A stretch of 64,000 nucleotides of DNA from Streptomyces sp. NBC_01428 (GTDB taxonomy: Bacteria > Actinomycetota > Actinomycetes > Streptomycetales > Streptomycetaceae), in contig NZ_CP109499.1 in NCBI RefSeq assembly GCF_036231965.1, forward strand, positions 2,046,001 to 2,110,000, in the 5' to 3' direction. Below the pieces are notes generated by a model. The model did no database searches and was not told the DNA's origin. It saw only the letters and a program-made list of their open reading frames with translations. Position numbers and translations under genes: made by a program. Below, in pieces: positions 26,469 through 35,290 of the stretch (position 1 is its first letter; each line of letters starts with the position of its first letter).

Positions 26469-28003
26469 GACGCCGGGCTCCCTTCACTGGCCACAGGGCT
26501 TCCTTCCATGACGAGGTCGAGTACGCGGTGCTCGTCCAGTTCCGCGGCCGGTGCCTCGTGGACGACGCGGCCCTCGCGGAGCACGAGGACCCGGTCGGCG
26601 AGCCCGAGCACCTCGGGCACCTCGCTGGAGACCATGAGGACGGCGAGCCCCTCGTCGGCGAGCCGCCGGACGACGGCGTACAGCTCGGCGCGGGCGCCGA
26701 CGTCGACTCCGCGGGTGGGTTCGTCCAGGAGCAGGACCCGGCAGCCGCGCAGCAGCCAGCGGGCGAGGACGGCCTTCTGCTGGTTCCCGCCGGACAGGGT
26801 GCGGACCGGCGCGGACGGGTTGTCGGGGCGCAGCGAGAGTTCCCGGGTCGCCGCCCGGGCCGCGCCGCGCTCGGCCCGCCGGTCGATCCAGCCGGCGTGC
26901 GCGTAGCGGGACATGGACGACACGGACACGTTGCGGGTGACGGACTCCAGCATCAGCAGGGCCTGGGCCTTGCGTTCCTCGGGGGCGAGGCCGAGCCCGG
27001 CGCGTACGGCCGCCCGCACGCTCCCGGTGCGCAGCGGCTCGCCCGCGACGGTGACCCGGCCGGTGGTGGGTCTGCGCGCCCCGTAGATCGTCTCCAGGAT
27101 CTCGGAGCGTCCGGAGCCGACGAGTCCCGCGAGGCCGACGATCTCGCCGGGGCGCACGTCGAGGTCCAGGGGGGCGAACTCGCCCTCACGGGAGAGGCCC
27201 CGGACGGTGAGGACGGCGTCGGCCGCCGGCCGTCCGGCGGGCCGGTCGGGGAAGACGTACTCGACGTTGCGGCCGGTCATCAGGGCCACGACCTCGCGGG
27301 TCGGGGTGGACCGGGCGGGCAGTCCGCCCGCGACCGCGCGCCCGTCCTTCAGCACGGTGACCCGGTCGCCGATGCGGCGGATCTCCTCCAGCCGGTGCGA
27401 GATGTACACGACGGCGACACCGGCGCGGGTCAGGTCGCCGACGATGCGGAAGAGGTTGTCGACCTCGTCGGGGTCGAGGGCGGCGGACGGCTCGTCCATG
27501 ACGATCAGCCGTACGTCGTGGGAGAGCGCGCGGGCCATGGAGACGATCTGCTGCTGGGCCGCCGACAGGTCGCCGACGAGCCGCCCCGGATCGATCTCCG
27601 GGTGCCCGAGCCGGTGGAGCAGCGCGGCCGTCGACGCCCTGGCGGCCTTCCCGCGCACCACGAATCCGGCGGTGGTGAGTTCGTGTCCGAGGTGGACGTT
27701 CTCGGCGACCGACAGGCCTTCCACCAGGTCGAGTTCCTGGTAGATGGTGGCGATGCCGAGGCGCATCGCGGCGATCGGGGACCGGAGGGTGACGGGTTCG
27801 CCCCGCCAGCTGACGGTGCCGTCGTCGGGCTGGTGGGCGCCGGCCAGGACCTTGATGAGGGTGGACTTCCCGGCGCCGTTCTGGCCGAGCAGACAGTGGA
27901 CCTCGCCGGCCTGCACGTCGAGGTCGACGCCGTCGAGGGCCCGGACGCCGGGGAACGACTTGGTGATGCCGGACATGGTGAGCAGTGGTGGTTCGGGTGC
28001 CAT
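26465..28003 (-). CDS. Ribose-type ABC transporter ATPase, double domain (RbsA family)
   Basis: 512 aa. ATG at 28003 preceded by AAGGGG. Two ABC domains. The first has Walker A GQNGAGKST and Walker B LIVMDEPSAALD, with a signature reading LSAAQQQ. The second has a degenerate Walker A (GLVGSGRSE) as is normal for this family, a canonical signature LSGGNQQK, and LLLDEPTRGVD. It heads the five-gene operon ATPase-permease-binding protein-oxidoreductase-isomerase. The ROK gene upstream, 137 bp away on the same strand, is the likely regulator. Confidence 0.93.
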   Translation of the reverse strand: MAPEPPLLTMSGITKSFPGVRALDGVDLDVQAGEVHCLLGQNGAGKSTLIKVLAGAHQPDDGTVSWRGEPVTLRSPIAAMRLGIATIYQELDLVEGLSVAENVHLGHELTTAGFVVRGKAARASTAALLHRLGHPEIDPGRLVGDLSAAQQQIVSMARALSHDVRLIVMDEPSAALDPDEVDNLFRIVGDLTRAGVAVVYISHRLEEIRRIGDRVTVLKDGRAVAGGLPARSTPTREVVALMTGRNVEYVFPDRPAGRPAADAVLTVRGLSREGEFAPLDLDVRPGEIVGLAGLVGSGRSEILETIYGARRPTTGRVTVAGEPLRTGSVRAAVRAGLGLAPEERKAQALLMLESVTRNVSVSSMSRYAHAGWIDRRAERGAARAATRELSLRPDNPSAPVRTLSGGNQQKAVLARWLLRGCRVLLLDEPTRGVDVGARAELYAVVRRLADEGLAVLMVSSEVPEVLGLADRVLVLREGRVVHEAPAAELDEHRVLDLVMEGSPVASEGSPAS

Positions 28004-28140
28004 GACGGTTCCCCTTGGCAGGCGTGCGGGCCGGTTGCCGGGTGGTGCGCGTTCAGGCGAGCTGTATTCGGACACGGCGGAGCCGGGCGTCGTGCCGGTG
28101 GACCGTGGCGAGGTGCGTGAGGTGAGGTGAACTGTGCGGG

Positions 28141-29322
28141 TTACGCGGGTGAGAACAGGTGGTCGCTGATCAGCCGGGCTCCGCCGATGACTCCGGCGGT
28201 CGGGCCCAGTTCCCCGAGGACGATGGGCAGGTTGCCGGTCGCGAGCGGGAGCGACTGGCGGTAGACCTGGGTGCGGATCGCGGCGAGCAGGGTGTGGCCG
28301 AGACCCGTCACCCCGCCGCCGATCACCACCAGGCCCGGATTGAAGAAGCTGACGAGAGCGGCGATGACCTGGCCGGTGCGGTTGCCGCCCTCCCGGATCA
28401 GGTCGAGCGCGGTGGCGTCGCCCGCCGCGGCCGCGGCGGCGACGTCGACGGCGGTGAGGCCGCCGTTCGCCTCCAGCCGCGCGGCGAGTTCGGCCGAGCG
28501 TCCCTGGTGGGCGGCGTCCACGGCGTCACGCGCGAGCGCGGCGCCGCTGAAGTGGGCCTCCAGGCAGCCCCGGTTGCCGCAGGCGCACGATCGTCCGCCG
28601 GGCACGGCCTGGATGTGCCCGATGTCCCCCGCGCTGCCCGTCGCCCCGCGGTGCACCTCTCCGCCGACGACGATGCCGCAGCCGATGCCGGTGCCGATCT
28701 TGACGCAGAGGAAGTCGCCCACGGAGCGGGCGACGCCCGCGTGCTGCTCCCCCATCGCCATCAGGTTCACGTCGTTGTCGACCATGACCGGGCAGCCGAG
28801 TTCCTGGCTGAGTGCCTCGCGGACCGGGAACCCGTCCCAGCCGGGCATGATCGGCGGGGCGACCGGTACGCCTTCGGGGAAGCGGACCGGTCCGGGGACG
28901 CCGATGCCGGCGCCGTCGAACCCCTCCGCGAGCCCCGACGCCTTCAACTTCGCCGCCATGGCGAGGACTTGCTCGAAGACCGCGACCGGGCCCTCGCGGA
29001 CGTCCATGGGCTGGTTGAGGTGTCCGAGGATCTCCAGTTCGGCGTTGGTGACGGCCACGTCGACCGAGGTCGCCCCGATGTCGACGCCCAGGAAGCGCAG
29101 CGCCGGCGCGAGCCGGATGTTGTGGGAGCGGCGTCCGCCGCGTGAGGCGGCGAGGCCGTCGGCCACGACGAGTCCGGTCTCCAGGAGCCGGTCCACCTCG
29201 ACGGCCAGTTTCGACCGGGAGAGGTCGACCTGGTCGCCGAGCTGGGCACGGGAGTTGGGGCCGTCGTCGCGCAACAGCCGCAGCAGCCGGGCCTGATGGG
29301 CGTTCGCGGGTCGTGCTGTCAT
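28141..29322 (-). CDS. ROK-family transcriptional repressor
   Basis: 393 aa from ATG 29322 (a GTG at 29331, closer to GAGGGG, would add three residues). An N-terminal winged helix (LLRLLRDDGPNSRAQLGDQVDLSRSKLAVEVDRL) is joined to a ROK sugar-kinase-like domain. The latter has VDIGATSVDVAV, DNDVNLMAMGEQ and the zinc motif CACGNRGCLE. It should bind a sugar or sugar phosphate and control the ABC operon directly downstream. Confidence 0.88.
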   Translation of the reverse strand: MTARPANAHQARLLRLLRDDGPNSRAQLGDQVDLSRSKLAVEVDRLLETGLVVADGLAASRGGRRSHNIRLAPALRFLGVDIGATSVDVAVTNAELEILGHLNQPMDVREGPVAVFEQVLAMAAKLKASGLAEGFDGAGIGVPGPVRFPEGVPVAPPIMPGWDGFPVREALSQELGCPVMVDNDVNLMAMGEQHAGVARSVGDFLCVKIGTGIGCGIVVGGEVHRGATGSAGDIGHIQAVPGGRSCACGNRGCLEAHFSGAALARDAVDAAHQGRSAELAARLEANGGLTAVDVAAAAAAGDATALDLIREGGNRTGQVIAALVSFFNPGLVVIGGGVTGLGHTLLAAIRTQVYRQSLPLATGNLPIVLGELGPTAGVIGGARLISDHLFSPA

Positions 29323-29562
29323 CCGTCTCACGAGCCCCTCCCCGCCCCACCGGCCTGCGTCCGTCGGTTTCCGGCCACCCGCACCGGTCGCGCTTTCGAG
29401 GGGAACGTAGCAGCGGCTGCCGGAGGTGGGAAGAAGTAGCGCAGCAATCGGCACTTACTTTCTCCACTCCGTGGACAAAGCCGGGCGCGCGGGCATGCCT
29501 CGGACCGTCGGCGGGGGTGCCGCGGACGGTCGGCAGGCGGGTCGGCTCAGGTGGTCAGCGGG
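29323..29562. other. Intergenic region upstream of the ROK gene
   Basis: 240 bp between the GntR stop and the ROK start. It contains a locally AT-rich stretch at 29430-29465, with AAGTA (29434-29438) and TACTT (29456-29460) as short inverted arms. A ROK autoregulatory operator there is possible but weakly supported. No gene seen. Confidence 0.35.
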
Positions 29563-30237
29563 TCACTTCGGACGCTCGTGGTACATCTTCCGGGTGTGCT
29601 CCGTGTGGGCCCGCATGACCGCGGTGGCGCGCTGTCCGTCGCGTCCCGCGATCGCGGCGATCAGCTCGCGGTGCTCGATCCAGGACTGCCGGCCGCGCTG
29701 CCGGGCGACCGGCGTGTAGTACCAGCGGACCCGGCGGTCGACCTGTGCGGCGAGTTCGGCGAGCACCGCGTTGCCGGCGAGCTCCATGACCTTGGCGTGC
29801 AGCCGGGCGTTCAGAGCGACCGCGGCGTCCACGTCGTCGGCGGCCACCGCCCGCTCGCCCTGCGCGCACAGGTCCTCCAGTGCGCCGATCGCGTCGCTGC
29901 CCGCGTTGCCGGCGGCGAGCCGGGCCGCCTCGGCCTCCAGGAGGGTGCGCACCGTGAGGAGCTGGTCGGCCTCCTCCTCGGTCGGCTCGTGGACGAACGC
30001 GCCCTGGGCGGGCCGCAGATCGACCCAGCCCTCCGTGCTCAGCCGCTGCAGCGCCTCCCGCACCGGCTGCCGGGACACCCCGAGGTGACCGGCGAGTTCG
30101 CTCTCGACGAGGTGCTGGCCCGGCTGGAGGGCCCGGGTGGTGATGAGTTCGAGCAGCGCCTCGTACACACGGTCGCGCAGTGGGCCGGGCCGTTCGAGCT
30201 TGGGTACCGCTCCCTGAGGCAGTCCTGCCGACAACAT
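29563..30237 (-). CDS. GntR-family transcriptional regulator (FCD/FadR subfamily)
   Basis: 224 aa. ATG at 30237 is chosen because AGGAGG lies 7 nt upstream; a GTG at 30240 is adjacent. A winged helix (LITTRALQPGQHLVESELAGHLGVSRQPVREALQRLSTEGWVDL) is followed by an all-helical FCD domain with the metal-binding pattern Asn/His (LNARLHAKVM, HRELIAAIAGRDG, MRAHTEHT). A 21-bp near-perfect palindrome lies 40 bp upstream, so autoregulation is likely. Ligand probably an organic acid or sugar acid. The target genes are not certain; flanking candidates are the FabH-like gene and the sugar operon. Confidence 0.9.
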   Translation of the reverse strand: MLSAGLPQGAVPKLERPGPLRDRVYEALLELITTRALQPGQHLVESELAGHLGVSRQPVREALQRLSTEGWVDLRPAQGAFVHEPTEEEADQLLTVRTLLEAEAARLAAGNAGSDAIGALEDLCAQGERAVAADDVDAAVALNARLHAKVMELAGNAVLAELAAQVDRRVRWYYTPVARQRGRQSWIEHRELIAAIAGRDGQRATAVMRAHTEHTRKMYHERPK

Positions 30238-30276
30238 CACGGTCCCTCCTGGGCAGCGCCGTCGCCGCGATAGGGA

Positions 30277-30297
30277 AAGTCAATTATGAATTGTCTT
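30277..30297. promoter_or_regulatory. 21-bp AT-rich palindrome, probable GntR operator
   Basis: AAGTCAATT-ATG-AATTGTCTT pairs at 8 of 9 arm positions. It is conspicuous in a GC-rich genome and lies 40 bp upstream of the GntR start, likely over its promoter. It differs from the ATACNGTAT sites, so this GntR is probably not the oxalate regulator. Confidence 0.65.
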
Positions 30298-30414
30298 TCG
30301 CCTACAGTCTACGGCGCACAAAGCCGCGCGGGCACGGGAGTTGGGCCTGTCACACGGGGTGGGCACGGATCCCGGCCGGGGCCCGTCGGCGGCCCGGTCC
30401 GGTCGGCGGAGCCG

Positions 30415-31362
30415 TCAGGGGCAGCGGACGACCTGTCCCGCGTACGAGAGGTTGCCGCCGAAGCCGAACAGCAGCACGGGGTCGCCCGTGGAGATCTCCC
30501 CGCGCTCGACGAGCTTGGAGAAGGCGAGCGGGATGCTCGCGGCCGAGGTGTTCCCGGACTCGACGACGTCCCGCGCGACGACGGCGTTGACGGCGCCGAT
30601 CTTCTGCGCGAGCGGCTCGATGATGCGCAGGTTCGCCTGGTGCAGGACGACCCCGGCGAGGTCCTCGGGGGTGAGGCCCGCGCGTTCGCAGGCCTTGCGG
30701 GCGATCGGCGGGAGCTGGGTGGTCGCCCAGCGGTAGACGCTCTGGCCCTCCTGCGCGAAGCGCGCGGGGGTGCCCTCGATGCGGACCGCGTGCCCCATCT
30801 CGGGCACCGAGCCCCACAGCACCGGGCCGATGCCGGGCTCGGCGCCCGGCGCCGAGGCCTCGACGACGGCGGCGCCCGCGCCGTCCCCGACCAGCACGCA
30901 GGTGGTGCGGTCGGTCCAGTCCGTCACCTCGGACATCTTGTCGGCGCCGATGACCAGCGCCCGGGTCGCGGCACCCGCGCGCACGGCGTGGTCGGCGGTG
31001 GCGAGGGCGTGCGTGAAGCCGGCGCAGACGACGTTGACGTCCATGGCGGCCGGGGAGGGGATGCCGAGCCGGGCGGCGACCCGGGCGGCCATGTTCGGGG
31101 AGCGGTCGACTGCGGTGGACGTGGCGACGAGCACCAGGTCGATGTCGCCCGGCGTCAGTCCGGCGGAGGCGAGCGCCTTGGCGGCGGCGTGCGCGGCCAG
31201 CTCGTCGACCGGCTCGTCGGGCCCGGCGATGTGCCGCGTCCGGATGCCGACCCGGCTCCTGATCCACTCGTCACTGGTGTCGACCAGGCCCGCCAGGTCC
31301 TCGTTGGTGAGGATCTTGGCGGGCTGGTAATGGCCGACGGCGGCGATCCGTGAGCCGTTCAT
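30415..31362 (-). CDS. Beta-ketoacyl-ACP synthase III paralogue
   Basis: 315 aa, ATG start with GAGGGGGA upstream. FabH-type thiolase fold with an intact catalytic triad: Cys113 in VVCAGF, His in LHQANLR and Asn in SGNTSAAS. It condenses an acyl-CoA with malonyl-ACP in the parent family. It is isolated from other fatty-acid genes, so it is a FabH paralogue, possibly for a specialised starter unit or acyl transfer. It lies between the GntR gene and the MFS small subunit, all on the minus strand. Confidence 0.88.
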   Translation of the reverse strand: MNGSRIAAVGHYQPAKILTNEDLAGLVDTSDEWIRSRVGIRTRHIAGPDEPVDELAAHAAAKALASAGLTPGDIDLVLVATSTAVDRSPNMAARVAARLGIPSPAAMDVNVVCAGFTHALATADHAVRAGAATRALVIGADKMSEVTDWTDRTTCVLVGDGAGAAVVEASAPGAEPGIGPVLWGSVPEMGHAVRIEGTPARFAQEGQSVYRWATTQLPPIARKACERAGLTPEDLAGVVLHQANLRIIEPLAQKIGAVNAVVARDVVESGNTSAASIPLAFSKLVERGEISTGDPVLLFGFGGNLSYAGQVVRCP

Positions 31363-31499
31363 GAGTGGTCCCCCTCGTTGCCTTGGGTAGCGGGATCCAC
31401 CAGTCTGATCAGTGACTCACGGGTACGACGGCAGGTGATGCCACAGGATCTGGGCGCCAGGCTTGTCGGCTTCTGTCAGACTCTCGGACGCCCGAACAC

Positions 31500-31634
31500 T
31501 CACCCACTGAACAGTTGTGTCGCTTTCTGTACCAGCTCGTAGACGCCGTAGCACAGGGGTGCGCCCACCCAGAGCCAGGCGAGGGCGATGAGCGGTCGGC
31601 GGTCAGGCGGACTCGGGCTGCTGTCGTGCGACAT
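31500..31634 (-). CDS. MFS transporter small subunit (44 aa)
   Basis: A 44-codon gene starting at ATG 31634, inside the 3' end of the MFS gene (32-bp overlap, different frame). The product begins MSHDSSPSPPDRRP and has a single hydrophobic segment (LIALAWLWVGAPLCYGVYELV) then QKATQLFSG. This matches my memory of the small proteins found after OFA-type MFS genes in actinobacteria. It probably inserts in the membrane beside the large carrier. The overlap implies translational coupling. Confidence 0.8.
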   Translation of the reverse strand: MSHDSSPSPPDRRPLIALAWLWVGAPLCYGVYELVQKATQLFSG

Positions 31635-32934
31635 CGGCTGCCTCCCTCGGTGCGGGGACGTGGTGACGGGGGTGGACGGGCCGCACGAACTCGTTGGCGA
31701 CGAAGCCTACGACCAGCAGCCCGATCATGATCAGGAACGACATGCCGTAGAGGGCCGAGCCGTGCTTGCCCGCCGCCTCCTGGTGGTCCGCGATCCGGTT
31801 GACGATGAGCGGTCCGAGCACACCGGCCGTGGACCAGGCGGTGAGCAGCCGCCCGTGGATCGCCCCCACCTGGTACGTGCCGAAGAGATCCTTCAGGTAG
31901 GCCGGGACGGTGGCGAAGCCCCCGCCGTAGAAGGAGAGGATCACCAGGGCGCCGATGATGAACAGCGGCTTCGAGGAGTCCCCGAACCAGGCGATGAGCG
32001 CGTACATGAGCGCGCCGACGCCGAGGTACACGCGGTAGATGTTCTTGCGTCCGATCAGGTCGGAGGTCGAGGACCAGCCGATCCGGCCGGCCATGTTGGC
32101 GGCGGACAGCAGGGCGACGAACCCGGCGGCCGCGGAGACGGACACGGGGGTGGAGGTGCCGGCGAAGAAGTCCGTGATCATCGGGGCGGCCTTCTCCAGG
32201 ATGCCGATGCCCGCGGTCACGTTCATACAGAGCACGATCCACAGGCACCAGAACTGTGGGGTGCGCACCGCGCTGCGCGCCGAGACCTGGACCCCGTCGA
32301 GCGCGCTCGGCCCGGACGCGACCGGACGCTCACCGCGCGGAACACGCACCAGCAGGACACCGAGCGTCATGAACACGGCGTACGCGAGCCCGTGCACGAG
32401 GAAGGCGAGGGCGATGCCGGAGGAGTCGGACCCGAAGGACTTCAGCATCTGGGCGGACCAGGGCGAGGCGATCAGCGCCCCGCCGCCGAAGCCCATGATC
32501 GCGATGCCGGTGGCCATTCCGGGCCGGTCGGGGAACCACTTGATCAGGGTGGACACCGGGGATATGTAGCCGATGCCGAGGCCTATCCCGCCGACGAATC
32601 CGTAGCCGAACACGATCAGCCAGTACTGCTCGGTGGCGGCGCCGAGCGCGGAGATCAGGAAGCCGGAGGAGAAGCAGACGAGGGCGACGGTCATCGCCCA
32701 GCGCGGGCCGTTGCGCTCGACGAGCGTGCCGCCGAACGCGGCGGACAGACCGAGCATCACGATGCCGAGCTGGAAGGGCAGCGCGCTCTCGGTCCCGCTG
32801 AGGCCGAGCGCGGATTCGAGGGGCGGCTTGAAGACGCTCCAGGCGTAGGCCTGGCCGATGGAGAGGTGGACCGAGAGGGCGGCCGGCGGGACGAGCCAGC
32901 GGCTCCAGCCGGGGGGTGCGACAGGGGGGCTCAT
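31603..32934 (-). CDS. OFA-family MFS transporter 3 (oxalate/formate or monocarboxylate)
   Basis: 443 aa. ATG 32934 is chosen as the last Met before the first membrane segment. No strong ribosome-binding site precedes it, so the transcript may be nearly leaderless. Twelve predicted segments with OFA hallmarks: GIGLGIGYISPVSTLIKWFPDRPGMATG and GFGGGALI, then SFYGGGFATVPAYLKDLFG. It is more distant from the tandem carriers and lacks their N-terminal extension. It is divergent from the PanE-like gene, and fdhD follows that, so formate, oxalate or lactate are candidate substrates. Confidence 0.85.
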   Translation of the reverse strand: MSPPVAPPGWSRWLVPPAALSVHLSIGQAYAWSVFKPPLESALGLSGTESALPFQLGIVMLGLSAAFGGTLVERNGPRWAMTVALVCFSSGFLISALGAATEQYWLIVFGYGFVGGIGLGIGYISPVSTLIKWFPDRPGMATGIAIMGFGGGALIASPWSAQMLKSFGSDSSGIALAFLVHGLAYAVFMTLGVLLVRVPRGERPVASGPSALDGVQVSARSAVRTPQFWCLWIVLCMNVTAGIGILEKAAPMITDFFAGTSTPVSVSAAAGFVALLSAANMAGRIGWSSTSDLIGRKNIYRVYLGVGALMYALIAWFGDSSKPLFIIGALVILSFYGGGFATVPAYLKDLFGTYQVGAIHGRLLTAWSTAGVLGPLIVNRIADHQEAAGKHGSALYGMSFLIMIGLLVVGFVANEFVRPVHPRHHVPAPREAADVARQQPESA

Positions 32935-33142
32935 GATCCGGAACGATAGGAAGCGGTTGCCCGGCTGGGAACCCGCGTGACGCAAACCGTCGGGGCGCGT
33001 GCGACGAGCGGTCCTCCTGACGCGACGAACGGTCGCACAGGCGCGCCGGGCGGGCACGCCGGCGCCGGCCGGGTCGGGCACGTGGCCGATTCCCCTCCCG
33101 CGCCCGGTGGTTGTCGAATCCCTTGCCGCCACTCATTCCATC

Positions 33143-33166
33143 CTGTAGACAATATTTCGTCGACAG
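33143..33166. promoter_or_regulatory. 24-bp inverted repeat between MFS 3 and the PanE-like gene
   Basis: CTGTAGAC-AATATTTC-GTCGACAG has 8-bp arms with one mismatch and an 8-bp spacer, the same architecture as site C (8-8-8). The spacer/arm TATTTCGTCGAC resembles TATTCGTCGAC of site C. It lies 47 bp before the PanE-like start in the 278-bp divergent region. Probably bound by a related regulator. Confidence 0.5.
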
Positions 33167-33212
33167 AGTTCGGAAGTTCCTCGGTACCCTCGACCGAACG
33201 GAGCGCCACACA

Positions 33213-34184
33213 GTGAGAGTCGCAGTTCTCGGCGCCGGTGCGATCGGCGCCTACGTCGGCGCCGCGCTGCACCGGGCGGGCGCCGACGTGCATCTGGTGG
33301 CCCGTGGACCGCATCTCGCGGCCATGAGGCAGCACGGCGTCCAAGTCATCAGTCCGCGCGGCGACTTCACCGCCCGGGCCCACGCCACCGACGACCCGGC
33401 CGAGATCGGTCCGGTCGACTACGTCTTCCTCGGCCTCAAGGCCAACTCGTACGCGGCGTGCGGGCCGCTCATCGAGCCGCTGCTGCACGACACCACGGCG
33501 GTGATCGCCGCCCAGAACGGCATCCCCTGGTGGTACTTCCACCGGCACGGCGGACCCCACGACGGTCACCGTGTGGAGAGCGTGGACCCCGGCGGCGCGG
33601 TCAGTGCGGTGCTCGCGCCGGAGCGGGCCGTCGGCTGCGTCGTGTACGCCGCGACGGAACTGGAGGGGCCCGGTGTCGTCCGCCACCTCGAAGGCACCCG
33701 GTTCTCCATCGGGGAGCCGGACCGGTCCGTCTCCGCGCGCTGCCGGGCGTTCGGCGACGCGATGCGGGAGGGCGGGCTGAAGTGCCCGGTCGAGCCGGAT
33801 CTGCGCAACGACATCTGGCTCAAGCTGCTCGGCAACATCTCCTTCAACCCGATCAGCGCACTCGCCCGCGCCACGATGCGGCAGATGTGCCTGCACGGCG
33901 GGACGCGCAAGGTCATCGAGATCATGATGACCGAGACGCTGAGCGTCGCCGAGGCCCTCGGCTGCGAGGTGGGGGTGTCCATCGAGCGGCGTCTCGCGGG
34001 CGCCGAGCGGGTCGGGGACCACCGCACCTCCACGCTCCAGGACCTGGAGCGCGGCAAACCGCTGGAGCTCGACGTGCTGCTCGCGGCCGTCGTGGAACTG
34101 GCCGAGATCACCGGGGTGCCGGTGCCGACCCTGCGCACCGTCCACGCCATCTCGGATCTGCTCGCGCTGCGGACGGCGGCGTGA
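33213..34184 (+). CDS. PanE/ApbA-family ketopantoate reductase-like protein
   Basis: 323 aa. GTG start at 33213 because the Rossmann motif follows at once (VRVAVLGAGAIGAYVG). VFLGLKANSY and NDIWLKLLGNISFNPISAL carry the family Lys/Asn catalytic residues. The parent enzyme reduces 2-ketopantoate with NADPH for pantothenate and CoA synthesis. Distant members act on other 2-keto acids, so this one may be catabolic given its divergent pairing with an organic-acid carrier. The gene precedes fdhD by 170 bp on the same strand. Confidence 0.82.
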   Translation: MRVAVLGAGAIGAYVGAALHRAGADVHLVARGPHLAAMRQHGVQVISPRGDFTARAHATDDPAEIGPVDYVFLGLKANSYAACGPLIEPLLHDTTAVIAAQNGIPWWYFHRHGGPHDGHRVESVDPGGAVSAVLAPERAVGCVVYAATELEGPGVVRHLEGTRFSIGEPDRSVSARCRAFGDAMREGGLKCPVEPDLRNDIWLKLLGNISFNPISALARATMRQMCLHGGTRKVIEIMMTETLSVAEALGCEVGVSIERRLAGAERVGDHRTSTLQDLERGKPLELDVLLAAVVELAEITGVPVPTLRTVHAISDLLALRTAA

Positions 34185-34354
34185 GCGCGGAGCGGGCCGC
34201 GGGGCCGGGCGGCATGCGGTCCGCTCCGTCCGTGCAGGACAATGAGGACCTGACGGTCACCCGGTCGCGCGACGGGCCGGTGACCCGCACGGCAACCGCC
34301 GCTTGAAGGGCCTCTCCGGCCGGCCGCACGGACAGAACCGGGACTGATCAGGAC

Positions 34355-35218
34355 ATGGGACGAGTCACGGAACGACGCAAGGTGATCCGCATCCGGGACG
34401 GGGCGGTGAACACCCGCCCCGACACGCTGGTCGCCGAGGAGCCGCTGGAGATCCGTCTCAACGGCAAGCCCCTCGCCATCACGATGCGCACCCCGGGCGA
34501 CGACTTCGCGCTCGCGGCGGGCTTCCTGGTCAGCGAGGGGGTGCTGGGCGCGGCGGAGGAGCTGCAGAACATCGTGTACTGCGCGGGCGCCACCGTGGAC
34601 GGCTCCAACAGCTACAACGTCGTCGACGTGCGGACCGCGCCGGGCGTCGTCATCCCCGACATCACGCTCGAACGCAACGTGTACACGACGTCCTCCTGCG
34701 GCCTGTGCGGCAAGGCGAGCCTCGACGCGGTCCGCACCACGGCCCGCTGGCCCGTCGACGACACGGCGGGCGACACGACTCCCCCGGTACGGCTGGAGCC
34801 CGAACTGCTCGCGCGCCTCCCCGACCGGCTGCGCGCGGCCCAGCAGGTCTTCGACCGGACCGGGGGTCTGCACGCGGCGGCGCTGTTCACCGAGGACGGT
34901 GAGCTGGTGGACGTCCGCGAGGACGTGGGCCGGCACAACGCGGTCGACAAACTGGTCGGCCGCGCCCTGCAGAACGGCACGCTCCCGCTGTCCCGGACGG
35001 TCCTGCTGGTCTCCGGCCGGGCCTCCTTCGAGCTGGCGCAGAAAGCGGTGATGGCCGGCATCCCGGTGCTGGCGGCGGTCTCCGCCCCGTCGTCGCTCGC
35101 GGTCGACCTGGCCGCGGAGACCGGCCTGACCCTGGTCGGCTTCCTGCGCGGCTCCAACATGAACGTGTACGCGGGCGAGCACCGGATCGCTCTGCGGGCC
35201 GCGGCCGCCCAGGGCTGA
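34355..35218 (+). CDS. fdhD: Formate dehydrogenase accessory sulfurtransferase FdhD
   Basis: 287 aa, ATG start. The redox CxxC loop is in TSSCGLCGKASL (about 120), which passes sulfur from a cysteine desulfurase to the Mo-bis-MGD cofactor of formate dehydrogenase. VREDVGRHNAVDKLVG is the other family hallmark (cofactor-binding region). The formate dehydrogenase itself is not in the window. FdhD in the same neighbourhood as frc fits a route in which formate released from oxalate is oxidised to CO2. Confidence 0.95.
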   Translation: MGRVTERRKVIRIRDGAVNTRPDTLVAEEPLEIRLNGKPLAITMRTPGDDFALAAGFLVSEGVLGAAEELQNIVYCAGATVDGSNSYNVVDVRTAPGVVIPDITLERNVYTTSSCGLCGKASLDAVRTTARWPVDDTAGDTTPPVRLEPELLARLPDRLRAAQQVFDRTGGLHAAALFTEDGELVDVREDVGRHNAVDKLVGRALQNGTLPLSRTVLLVSGRASFELAQKAVMAGIPVLAAVSAPSSLAVDLAAETGLTLVGFLRGSNMNVYAGEHRIALRAAAAQG

Positions 35219-35239
35219 CCCGGCTCCCCGCGACACGGC

Positions 35240-35290
35240 GGCGGGGCCCCGAACGGCGGGGTGCGCCCCCTGCGCCGGAGGGGCCCCGCC
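35240..35290. terminator. Terminator between fdhD and the LysR gene
   Basis: Arms GGCGGGGCCCC and GGGGCCCCGCC (11 bp, perfect) enclose 29 bases that form a further G/C-rich hairpin. It lies between convergent genes. Confidence 0.65.

Noticed and set aside
30303..30313. CTACAGTCTAC as another oxalate-type operator
   Set aside because: It lacks inverted symmetry and may only be a promoter -10 element; a similar CCTACAGTCT occurs before the DUF2254 gene.
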